From the NCBI GenBank assembly GCA_029266615.1, contig JAQSWN010000044.1, positions 1 through 41,445 on the forward strand: 41,445 nt of DNA. The letters run 5' to 3'. The notes beneath the pieces are model-generated. The model had not been told where the DNA came from and searched no databases. It was given only the letters and a program-made list of their open reading frames with translations. Position numbers and translations under genes: made by a program. Positions within the stretch are counted from its first letter, which is position 1. Every line of letters starts with the position of its first letter. Source of the stretch: Polyangiaceae bacterium. Lineage in GTDB: Bacteria; Myxococcota_A; Polyangia; Polyangiales; Polyangiaceae. This document shows, one piece after another, positions 9,230-16,443 of this stretch.

Positions 9230-10406
9230 GCTCCGCGGTCGACATCTGCTCATGCTGCAGGGTCCGGCGGGGCCCTTCTTCGCGCGGGTCGCGCGGCAGT
9301 TCCAGCAAGCGGGTGCTTGCGTCACCAAGGTGAACTTCAACGGCGGTGAGGACCTGTACTTCCGCGGCGCGAGCGTCGTCCGCTACCGCGGGTCGCTCGC
9401 GCACTGGCCCGAGTTCTTCGAGGCCCTCGTCCGGGAGCGAGGGGTAGACGGCGTAGTGCTGTTCGGTGATTGCCGGCCTTTGCACCGCGCGGCTGTGGTA
9501 CGCGCCAAGGCGCTGGGCTTGCCAGTGTTCGTTTTCGAAGAAGGCTACCTGCGTCCGGACTTCGTGACGCTCGAGCGCGACGGCGTGAACGGGCACTCCC
9601 CAATCCCTCGCGATCCGGACTTTTTCAGCCAGATAACGCCCGCGCCGGAAGCGTCGCGCGCGCCCATCTCTCACGCGTTCCTAAAGTCCGCGCTGCACAC
9701 CGTCGCCTACGCCACCGCCGCGGCCGCGCTTCGCCCCCTCTACCCTCACTACCGCCACCATCGCGACATTCGCCCCTTACCGCAGGCCGCCCTGTGGGCA
9801 CGTGGGGCCATGCGGCGCGCCGTGCACACCATGCGCGACCGCGAGTTAGGGCGGCGCTTGGAAACGCGCGAGCTGGGCCCCTATTTCTTCGTGCCGCTGC
9901 AGGTGCACCTGGACTCGCAGCTCGGTCACTCCGGCTACGCGAGCATCGAAGACTTCATCCGCGAGGTAGTGCAAACGTTCGCGGAGCACGCGCCGCCAGA
10001 CCACGCGTTGGTGCTCAAGCTGCACCCGATGGATCGCGCGTACCGGGACTACGGCGAGCTCGTCTCGGAGCTCACGCGACGGCACGCGCTGCGCGGCCGC
10101 TTGCACTACGTGGACGTCGTGAACCTGCCCGCGGCCCTGCGCGGCGCCGTCGGCACAGTCGTCATCAACAGCACCGTCGGCCTTTCGTCACTGACGCACG
10201 GCACGCCGGTGAAGTGCCTCGGCACCGCCGTTTACGACTTGCCCGGCTTGACTCACCAGGGCTCCCTCGCCACATTTTTTCGCGAGCCAGAGCCCGTGGA
10301 TCGCGCCCTTTATAAGCGATTTCGGCATTGGCTGCTCCAGACCAACCAGCTCCACGGCAGCGTCTGGAGCCGCTTGCACGAGGACCCTTCGCGCCTCGTA
10401 CGATGA
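9222..10406 (+). CDS. kpsS: Capsule Kdo transferase KpsS
   Basis: A 394-residue capsule biosynthesis protein of the KpsS/LipB type. Visible family marks are LMLQGPAGPFFARVARQFQQ near the N-terminus, VVLFGDCRPLHRAA, VFEEGYLRPDFVTLE (about residues 104-118), FVPLQVHLDSQLGHSG, VLKLHPMDR and NSTVGLSSLTHGTPV near the end. In studied systems KpsS places the first Kdo on the phospholipid acceptor and KpsC elongates it. It is the last gene of the overlapping capsule block; the DNA behind it is degenerate, so it likely ends the operon. The start (GTG at 9222) overlaps kpsC by 8 bases. Confidence 0.93.
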   Translation: MAELRGRHLLMLQGPAGPFFARVARQFQQAGACVTKVNFNGGEDLYFRGASVVRYRGSLAHWPEFFEALVRERGVDGVVLFGDCRPLHRAAVVRAKALGLPVFVFEEGYLRPDFVTLERDGVNGHSPIPRDPDFFSQITPAPEASRAPISHAFLKSALHTVAYATAAAALRPLYPHYRHHRDIRPLPQAALWARGAMRRAVHTMRDRELGRRLETRELGPYFFVPLQVHLDSQLGHSGYASIEDFIREVVQTFAEHAPPDHALVLKLHPMDRAYRDYGELVSELTRRHALRGRLHYVDVVNLPAALRGAVGTVVINSTVGLSSLTHGTPVKCLGTAVYDLPGLTHQGSLATFFREPEPVDRALYKRFRHWLLQTNQLHGSVWSRLHEDPSRLVR

Positions 10407-10422
10407 CTCTTGTCGGCGGTGA

Positions 10423-11106
10423 GACACGCGAATGTTCCCAATGCTCCGGGACCGCACGCCGGAGCTGGCAGCCGTCATCGACGAGCTCGCGGACCAGCAC
10501 CGTCGCCTGGATCCGCTGCTCGAGCTGGGTGACCGCGCGTTCGCGGCGTTGCCAAGTGTGGAAGCGGCGCTCGGCGTCATCCGAGAGATACGAGCGCTGT
10601 TGGAGCCCCACCTCGCCACCGAGGAAGCGCACGTCGTGCCCGTCCTTCGCGGTGCAAGCTCATTCCCGGGCCCGAGCACGGAGTCAGAGGCGGACATGTA
10701 CGCGCAGGGCTTCGCCGCTTCCTCCACGAGCGCCAAGCTGTCCGTCTCGTGGGCGACGTTGGAGAGGAACGCGGCCGCTTCGCGACGAAGCTGCGCGGGG
10801 GTGCATCGCCGCCTTCGTCGTTTGCCACATCTCCTCGAACATCGCCTTCGGCACGATTTCGCCGAAGCCTCGTTCAACTTCCCGTTGAAGCTCGACACTG
10901 CGCTGCGCTCCGGCGGCCCTTACCGGCGTCGTGCGCTCCGCCGTCCCGCGTCCGCGTTGCGCGCCACGAGAGGGGACACTCGCACTCGCACTCGCGCACT
11001 GACTAGTGGTCACTGGCCAGTGGCCGCATGGCCGACATTCTCAAAAAAGGAAGGGGTGTTCGAGACGCGGGACGATGTCGCGGTTGGGACTAAATTTGCT
11101 GGATGA
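10423..11106 (+). pseudogene. N-terminally truncated hemerythrin-like relic
   Basis: An open frame starting near ATG 10432 begins in the middle of a hemerythrin-like (HHE) domain: FPMLRDRTPELAAVIDEL, then the helix DQHRRLDPLLELG and the helix LEPHLATEEAHVVPVL, then EADMYAQGFA. The first helix pair with its metal-binding His/Glu is missing, and a stop codon (10420-10422) lies just upstream in frame, so the protein cannot extend. After about residue 85 (near 10700) similarity to the family ends and composition becomes Arg/Ser-rich and shadow-like. On the opposite strand, about 10720-10900, a different coding-like stretch (GFGEIVPKAMFEEMWQTTKA) appears and is then broken. I read this as a decayed gene fragment. 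The alternative is a short divergent hemerythrin-like protein. Confidence 0.5.
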
Positions 11107-11588
11107 TTTCGCGGCATCGATCCCTTATCCCGAGTTAGTCGCAACGACGACAATCCGGCCGCACCTTTTTTGAGATCGTCCGATGCGACTGTTCACGACA
11201 GTGGCGCGCCATCTCACGGCCTGGACTCCGAATTCATGTCGAGACGGCTCGAGCGTGACGCCTTGCATCTCGGCGCCGCGGGTCGAATCCTCCTCGCCCC
11301 TTCTCGCCCCGCCCGGCAAACGCCGCTCACCTCACGTCGCGCGACGCCGCTCCCCTCGCTCCGTAACGCCGCTCACCTCGCGTCGCGCGACGCCGCTCAC
11401 CGCGCTCCGCAACGCCGCTCGCCCGCCCCGCCGCGCAGCGACGCTCACCCACCCCGCCTCCAGAAGCGAGCTGCGATTGTCGCCGATGCGACTAACTCAT
11501 GAGGAGCGACGACGGGCCCGAAATCATTAAGCAAATTTGGTCCAAATCAGGACATTGCCCCGAGTCTCGAACACCCCTTCTTTTTCGA
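11039..11588. repeat. Long imperfect inverted repeat element (MITE-like)
   Basis: The left arm (about 11041-11155) and the reverse complement of the right arm (about 11475-11588) align along most of their length. Shared blocks include GAAGGGGTGTTCGAGAC, AAATTTGCT, ATGATTTCG and GAGTTAGTCGCA, the last followed by CGACAATC. By eye the outer 62 positions have about 10 mismatches and the inner 24 positions have 2. The arms enclose about 320 bases with a GC-rich tandem repeat and no convincing gene. The form fits a non-autonomous mobile element or a transcript folding into a long hairpin. No flanking target duplication was clear by eye. Confidence 0.75.
11320..11430. repeat. 46-base tandem repeat inside the inverted repeat
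   Basis: Two adjacent 46-base units (11320-11365 and 11366-11411) share the pattern ACGCCGCTCACCTC..GTCGCGCGACGCCGCTC and differ at only a few positions; a third, partial copy starts at 11412. The unit itself contains ACGCCGCTC twice. It occupies the centre of the long inverted repeat and has no coding character. Two and a half copies with no spacers rule out a CRISPR array. Confidence 0.7.
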
Positions 11589-11732
11589 AAAATCTCGACC
11601 CTGCTGAACGAGCGGCGCGGGAGCGAATGGCACTCGGAGCGGAGTCGCGGACACTCTTGCTCGACTCGGGATTGAGTGACCAAGTTGTCCCGAGAGATGA
11701 GCTGGACCGCGTCGTGGTCGGTTGCGCGGCCC

Positions 11733-14009
11733 TCAGGCGCTCAGCCGCGCTCGAAAGAAGAGCTGCAGCGCCAAGAGCTCCAGCACGTCTTGATGTCGGA
11801 GGTCGGTGAGCGTGAGTCCGTCCAGCTCGACGCGAGTCAGCTGCGTGAGATCCTTGCCCTCGAACACGGAGGCGAGCCGCGCGTCCGGATTGACGCGCAC
11901 GTCCTCTACCGCAAATCCTGTTTGTGTCAGCATCTCCGTCGCGGTCTTGCGCGTGAAGAAGCGCACGTGCGTCACGTCCAGAATGCCTGCGCCCGCGTAG
12001 TCAAAAGCGCCGCGCGCGAGCTCGCTCATCAGCTTCAAATTTCGGACGTTGGGTAGGCTCACGTAGAGCGCGCCGTCCGGAGCCAACAGCGGGCGAAGCC
12101 GAAGGAGCGCCTGCCACGGGTTGACCATGTGCTCCAGCACGTCTGCGAGGACGATGGCATCGAAGCTCCCCGGGGCGAGGCCGGCGTCGTCGAAGTCCAG
12201 CGACTCCAGCGTGCCGAGCAGCACGGTGTCGTACGCCTCCGCGGCTACCCGCGCTGCCGGTTCCAGCATCTCCACCCCGATCACCTCACACTGGGGGAAG
12301 CGCCGCTTGAGGTAGCGGCCCGTTCCGCCGCAGAAACAGCCCACGTCCAGCACGCGCTGGGGGGGCTTCCCGATCATCTCCAGGAGCCCGGTCGGCGCGT
12401 AGTTCGGGTTCAAGGTCTCCAGGTGAACGCCTTGGTCGAGCAAGCGCCAAGCCGGCTCGGCTCCGCGAGACGAGGGAAGCGGAGCCGGCGGCGCCACCGC
12501 CTGAGCGAGATTTTCCGCGATGCGCTCGAACTCGTCGGCTTCTTTGGTCGCCTGCAGCTTTCGCATCGTCGACGCGGCGAGGATGTACGGCATCTCGTAT
12601 CCCGGCGCGAGCTCCGCGGCGCCCAAGAAGCGCTGCAACGCGGGCATGAGCTTTCCACGTGCCAGGTAGTGCTCACCGAGTGCCAGCGCGGCCTGAATGG
12701 AGGCCGGATTTCTAGTGAGCGCGCTGAGTAGCTCCGCTTCTGAATCGAGCCCCGCCCCCAGGTAGAGGTGCGGCAGGTCCAGCTCCGGCTCGAGCTCGGC
12801 GGCGACCCGCAGCAGGCTCTCGCCGCGCTCGCGTGCCTCCCCTCGTTGGACGAGCACGAGGCCGTCGTGAAGTGAGGATTCGTAGCGCGTGTGGGCGAGT
12901 GTCAAATGGCGTCCGAGGAGCTCGGCCCCCTCGAGCCTGCACAGCGATTGAAAGAGGCGCTCAGGCTCTGCATCGACCGGCACCGTAGGCAGCAACTCGG
13001 CGTAGAATTGCAAGCGTTCGGCGACGTGCGCAGCCTGCAGCCGGTGCTCCGCCACGTAGGCGTGCGCGCGCTCCCGCACGCCGCGGCGCATGGCGGGGTC
13101 GTTCACGAGCGCGCCCAGGACCTGCAGAAGAGCGGAAGAGCCTTCGAAAAAGAAGCCATTTTTCCCATGCTTCACGCTCGATGCGTAAGGCACGAGGCGC
13201 GACACGACGGGCACGGCACCGAAGGCAGCGTACTCCAGGAACTTCACGTCCGAGCGCGCGCGGTTGAAGCCGCGATCGCGGTTGGGGGCGATGCCGACGT
13301 CGAGACCGGCGACGAACTCGTAGTACTGCTCGAGGCTCCCGACGGGCGTACGCCGCTTGCGAGCGTCGGGCAGCGCGTCGAACAGCTGCCAGATGCGATC
13401 CGAGCACATCAAAGCCAAGACGACGCGCGGCTCTTGCAGGACGAAGCGGATGAGCGCCGGCGCGATGTCGGCCAGGTCTTCGAAATGACCTGCGGAGCCG
13501 CCCCAACCGACCACCACGAGCGGCTCCGCCTTCGGAGCACGCAGCGGCGGCACCGCCACCATCTGGTTGACGAAGACCCGCCCACGGGGGTTGAGCGAAC
13601 CGTAAACTCGCTCCAGCTCTGGCACGCTGTACTGCACGCCGTCCGCGTTCTTCGCGAGGCGCCGGAACAGCCGCACGTTCTCCGGCTGCCGAAAGAAGCC
13701 GGCGAGCGGGTTCTCGTCTTGAATCTCCTGAACGTCGTCGTTGATCTCGAAAACCGTCGCCCGCCCGCCCCGCCGCCGCTCCTCGATGACGCCGAGCAGG
13801 TCCGCGCTACAGACACCGTTGACGACCAGCACGTCGGCCCCCCGCACAATCTCGGGCAACTTGCGGTGCGCTTGGTCTACGTTCACGACGTGCACGCCCG
13901 GTAGCTCGGCGAGGGCCCGCCCCGGCGCGAACGTGCGGTAGTACCAGTCTCCACCACGACTGCGATGCATCGCATCCAGCTGAGCTATCAGCCACGTGCG
14001 TCCCGACAT
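11733..14009 (-). CDS. Glycosyltransferase / SAM methyltransferase fusion with TPR-like linker
   Basis: About 758 residues, starting at the ATG at 14009 (the frame is open to 14069, so a GTG slightly upstream is possible). The N-terminal ~370 residues resemble a GT-B glycosyltransferase: VVVGWGGSAGHFEDL, DVGIAPNRDRGFNRARSDVKFLEYAAFG and VPVVSR carry the C-terminal donor-site pattern with Lys and Glu. A helical repeat region follows (about 380-510, TPR-like: LALGEHYLARGKLMPALQRFLGAAELAPG). The last ~230 residues are a class I methyltransferase with motif I VLDVGCFCGGTGRYL and post-motif DAIVLADVLEHMVNPW. It likely glycosylates and methylates a glycan or protein. It is third in a minus-strand run behind the RHH-like protein and ferredoxin, with a 26-base gap. 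Confidence 0.8.
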   Translation of the reverse strand: MSGRTWLIAQLDAMHRSRGGDWYYRTFAPGRALAELPGVHVVNVDQAHRKLPEIVRGADVLVVNGVCSADLLGVIEERRRGGRATVFEINDDVQEIQDENPLAGFFRQPENVRLFRRLAKNADGVQYSVPELERVYGSLNPRGRVFVNQMVAVPPLRAPKAEPLVVVGWGGSAGHFEDLADIAPALIRFVLQEPRVVLALMCSDRIWQLFDALPDARKRRTPVGSLEQYYEFVAGLDVGIAPNRDRGFNRARSDVKFLEYAAFGAVPVVSRLVPYASSVKHGKNGFFFEGSSALLQVLGALVNDPAMRRGVRERAHAYVAEHRLQAAHVAERLQFYAELLPTVPVDAEPERLFQSLCRLEGAELLGRHLTLAHTRYESSLHDGLVLVQRGEARERGESLLRVAAELEPELDLPHLYLGAGLDSEAELLSALTRNPASIQAALALGEHYLARGKLMPALQRFLGAAELAPGYEMPYILAASTMRKLQATKEADEFERIAENLAQAVAPPAPLPSSRGAEPAWRLLDQGVHLETLNPNYAPTGLLEMIGKPPQRVLDVGCFCGGTGRYLKRRFPQCEVIGVEMLEPAARVAAEAYDTVLLGTLESLDFDDAGLAPGSFDAIVLADVLEHMVNPWQALLRLRPLLAPDGALYVSLPNVRNLKLMSELARGAFDYAGAGILDVTHVRFFTRKTATEMLTQTGFAVEDVRVNPDARLASVFEGKDLTQLTRVELDGLTLTDLRHQDVLELLALQLFFRARLSA

Positions 14010-14035
14010 GACCGAGCACGCTACCACCAGTCGCG

Positions 14036-14398
14036 TCAGCCGCCGCGCGCCACCCCGAACCGGGCCCAATTCGCCGAGAGTTCTTCGTCCGTGGGGCGAG
14101 TGTGGAGCCGCTCCACCGGGACGTGGAAGCCCTGCTCCCGATTCGCTGACAGCGCGTTCAGCGCGATGTCTTCTCGGAAGGGTGCCGGCACGTCGTCATC
14201 TGGGAAGATGGCCTCCCAGGGGCACTCGGGCAGACATTGACGGCAATCGATGCACTCGCTGGGATCGATGAAGAGCTGACGTGGGAGCGATTCCTGTCCG
14301 GGCTCCGGGCGATGCTCGAGGATGCAGTCGCAGGGGCACACGTCCACGCACGCGCCGTCCACGCAGTCCTGGCAGAGCCGTGTAATGACGAAGGCCAT
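14036..14398 (-). CDS. Ferredoxin with two Fe-S cluster motifs (7Fe/8Fe type)
   Basis: A 120-residue ferredoxin. The first cluster motif is C9-x2-C12-x4-C17-x3-C21-Pro, with extra Cys at 23 and 25; the second is C49-x2-C52-x2-C55-x3-C59-Pro. The layout VDGACVDVCP and ECIDCRQCLPECPWEAIF matches the FdxA-type bacterial ferredoxin, usually 7Fe or 8Fe, with a C-terminal extension of about 50 residues (FREDIALNALSANREQGF). It would carry low-potential electrons in the cytoplasm. Its ATG follows directly on the TAG of the RHH-like gene, so the two are certainly co-transcribed; the redox partner is not in view. Confidence 0.93.
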   Translation of the reverse strand: MAFVITRLCQDCVDGACVDVCPCDCILEHRPEPGQESLPRQLFIDPSECIDCRQCLPECPWEAIFPDDDVPAPFREDIALNALSANREQGFHVPVERLHTRPTDEELSANWARFGVARGG

Positions 14399-14782
14399 CT
14401 AGTGGCCCCCCCCAAGCTCTAGGCGTGTCGCGTGCCGATCCAGCGAGCCCCGCAGCAATACTTCCTCCCCGCGCGAAACGACGAACGCGAGCCCGTCATC
14501 TGCCGCGCGCAGCCCCAGGTCGGTCGCGGCCGCGCGCCGCGCGAAGGTCATCAGCTCTCGCAACCGGAGCGCGACCTCGCGTGAAAGCGGAGGCAGCTGA
14601 CTACGGCGAAAGTTGGAGACCCGCACGGAGCGGGACATGGCGCGCCCGGTTCCGCCGCAAGCCGGGCACTTCTCCCGAAGGGCCTCGCGTAGCGCTTGCT
14701 CGACGAACTGGGTTTGGTTCGGCAGATCGCGCAACGCGTCCGCCAAGTCCGGAGCCACTCGAAAGGTGACGCGAGTTTTCAT
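14399..14782 (-). CDS. Ribbon-helix-helix-like small protein with a CPxC motif
   Basis: About 127 residues if started at the ATG at 14782; another in-frame ATG lies at 14803, and both fall within a palindrome. The N-terminus MKTRVTFRVAPDLADALRDL followed by TQFVEQALREAL has the beta strand-helix-helix spacing of a ribbon-helix-helix DNA-binding domain. Residues about 39-47 contain CPACGGTGR, half of a zinc ribbon or a redox/metal site. The C-terminal half is predicted mixed helix and strand without a family I know. A perfect inverted repeat over its start suggests autoregulation. It heads the run RHH-ferredoxin-glycosyltransferase. DNA binding is an inference from fold and context. Confidence 0.72.
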   Translation of the reverse strand: MKTRVTFRVAPDLADALRDLPNQTQFVEQALREALREKCPACGGTGRAMSRSVRVSNFRRSQLPPLSREVALRLRELMTFARRAAATDLGLRAADDGLAFVVSRGEEVLLRGSLDRHATRLELGGGH

Positions 14783-14804
14783 GTACAGCAATATGCTGTA
14801 CATG
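14780..14804. promoter_or_regulatory. Perfect palindromic operator candidate over the RHH-like gene start
   Basis: CATGTACAGCA and its exact reverse complement TGCTGTACATG are separated by ATA: two 11-base arms with a 3-base centre. The site covers both candidate ATG starts (14803 and 14782) of the RHH-like gene. Palindromes of this size at the start of a small DNA-binding protein gene are typical autorepression sites; binding by this protein is an inference. Confidence 0.7.
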
Positions 14805-14823
14805 ATTGCCGCGCGCCAGGACG

Positions 14824-14855
14824 GCGCTAATAACTGTTTTATTACAGATAGTTAC
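14824..14855 (-). promoter_or_regulatory. AT-rich promoter-like stretch upstream of the RHH-like operon
   Basis: The gap between the hydrolase stop and the RHH-like gene holds an AT-rich island unusual for this window, with an imperfect dyad (TAACTGT ... ACAGATAGTTA). Read on the minus strand it lies 25 to 50 bases upstream of the palindrome, where a promoter for the operon would be expected. No clean -35/-10 pair can be fixed by eye. Confidence 0.35.
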
Positions 14856-16231
14856 GCACCAGTGCGCCAGCGAATGGGGCGGGTCGGGCGGTACATGCAG
14901 GTCAGGCCGGTCACGATCGCGCCGTCTAAGTGCTCGCCGAGGGACGGGTGGACGCCGCGCACCCGCGCGATGGCGTCACGGAGGCGCGCCGTCACGGCTT
15001 TGCGGGCGCGCTCCGCGTCGCTCGCGAAGACGCGCTTCCGCATCCCGAGGCCGGCTGCGGCCGACAGCTCCGAAAGCAAGGCTTGGCGCTCCACCGTCAG
15101 CTTCTCTTGCCGCGCCAAGTCCACGTGCGCCTCCGCTTCCCCCAGCTCCACGTCGATGTCCCGCAGACGCTGACGAAACTCGCGGCGCGCTTGGTCGTCC
15201 AGCAGCGGCTGCGCCGACACCTCCAGCCCTGCGTGCGGCATGCCTTCCGCGAGCGCGAGCGCGGCTACGCCCGTACCTGGCCTTTGCACGAGCGTCGCGA
15301 TGTCGGAAAGGCCCTTGGCGTGTTTGAGGTGGTGGCGACTGCCGGCCCAGCCGATGGCCCACACGTCTCCGCTGCGAATGAGCTCCGCGTGCTCGCCGCT
15401 GTCGGAGCTGCGCTCGTCGCTGTCGTCCACGTTCAGGAACTCCAAGGCCGCGTCCAGCACGCCGCTGTTCTCGAACCAGGGCAGGTGCACCTGGCCTTCC
15501 AGCGTGATCATGCCGGAGCCTGGGATGCGCGAAGCGACGTCCCGCGCGGCTTCTAGCGGAATGGAGCGATCGTGACGGCGGTGAATGACGAGCGTGGGCG
15601 TTCGGACTTGGGCCGCTTGCTGCCGCACGTCCATTCGGTACATTAACTCCAGCAGATTGGCGGCATTTTCGCCGCTCGACGCCCCCAATTGGCAGCGCGC
15701 GTAGCGCCGCGCTTCGTCTTCGGACACGCCCACCGCCACGATGGAAGTGAGCATGCGCGCGCCGAGACGCCAGTGCGCGCGCACCATGTCCGTGATGGCC
15801 TTCTGTGCGCCAGCGGGCGCGAGCTGGTCACCACCGGCGAAGGTGCCGTACAGTACGAGCTGGGAGAGGCGCTCCGGGTAACGTGCCGCGAAGGCGGTCG
15901 CCACCGGGCCGCCGAAGGAGCCGCCCATGAGCACGACCGGCTGCTGCCGCGAAACCGCGTCCACGACGCTCGTGAGCTCGAGCAGTTCCCGTTCGAAGGA
16001 GAAGTCCTCGCGAGCGCGGTCGCTCAAGCCGACCCCAGTGTGGTCGTAGCGGACCAAGGTGAAGCGCGCGGCAAGGCGGTCGTAAAACGCGCGCAGGCGA
16101 GGCTCCTCCGCCTCGCGCTCCAAGTCGCTGACGCAGGCTGGACCCAGGACCAGCACGGGTCCGGAGCCTTGAACCGCGAACGCAACGCGCTGGGAACCAA
16201 CCGAACAGAAGTGGATCTGTGCTCTCGTCAT
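14852..16231 (-). CDS. Alpha/beta hydrolase fused to a regulator-type C-terminal domain
   Basis: About 459 residues from the ATG at 16231. Residues ~1-268 form an alpha/beta hydrolase with nucleophile elbow GGSFGG (Ser105), acid in RRHDRSIP (Asp221) and catalytic His in GQVHLPW (His249); YDHTGVGLSD is the usual oxyanion-side loop. Residues ~290-455 carry a domain known from the C-termini of large TPR/ATPase and cyclase-type regulators: KGLSDIATLVQRPGTGVAAL, then a Glu-rich helical part (DIDVELGEAEAH), then SDAERARKAVTARLRDAI and HPSLGEHLDGAIVTGL. Enzyme plus regulator-type domain suggests a ligand-processing or ligand-sensing regulator. It is divergent from the LuxR-type gene at 16444. Catalytic residues are intact; the substrate is unknown. 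Confidence 0.82.
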   Translation of the reverse strand: MTRAQIHFCSVGSQRVAFAVQGSGPVLVLGPACVSDLEREAEEPRLRAFYDRLAARFTLVRYDHTGVGLSDRAREDFSFERELLELTSVVDAVSRQQPVVLMGGSFGGPVATAFAARYPERLSQLVLYGTFAGGDQLAPAGAQKAITDMVRAHWRLGARMLTSIVAVGVSEDEARRYARCQLGASSGENAANLLELMYRMDVRQQAAQVRTPTLVIHRRHDRSIPLEAARDVASRIPGSGMITLEGQVHLPWFENSGVLDAALEFLNVDDSDERSSDSGEHAELIRSGDVWAIGWAGSRHHLKHAKGLSDIATLVQRPGTGVAALALAEGMPHAGLEVSAQPLLDDQARREFRQRLRDIDVELGEAEAHVDLARQEKLTVERQALLSELSAAAGLGMRKRVFASDAERARKAVTARLRDAIARVRGVHPSLGEHLDGAIVTGLTCMYRPTRPIRWRTGA

Positions 16232-16339
16232 GGGGCTACCGCTCTTTTTATCCCCCCACCGCTCCCTGGTCTTAGTTCGCGACCCGCGAGAGTGCCAGTG
16301 GTGGGGACGCAAGTCGGTCAACCAAAGTTAGTCCGCACC

Positions 16340-16378
16340 GTGCGCGCGCGCTGCGCGGCGGTGCGCGCGCGCACGCGC
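16340..16378. other. Alternating CG tracts in a divergent promoter region
   Basis: Two alternating purine-pyrimidine runs, about 12 bases (16340-16351) and 18 bases (16361-16378), lie between the hydrolase and LuxR-type genes. They can pair with each other as an inverted repeat and are of a kind able to adopt left-handed DNA under supercoiling. A role in the divergent promoters is speculation. Confidence 0.5.
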
Positions 16379-16443
16379 AACGCCACTAAACGCCGATTTT
16401 TCCCGTCACCGCCCCTGGCACACGGCTTGCGACGCTCGGCGCC

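Noticed and set aside
10188..10898. A 236-residue minus-strand frame after kpsS
   Set aside because: Most of it is a Ser/Arg-rich shadow of kpsS and the hemerythrin relic; only a short stretch looks coding-like, and it is treated as a relic.
11320..11430. Possible CRISPR array
   Set aside because: The repeats are directly adjacent without unique spacers and number only about 2.5.
12891..13904. A 337-residue + strand open frame inside the glycosyltransferase gene
   Set aside because: Composition (His, Arg, Glu, Val heavy) and lack of motifs mark it as a shadow of the minus-strand gene, whose motifs are intact.
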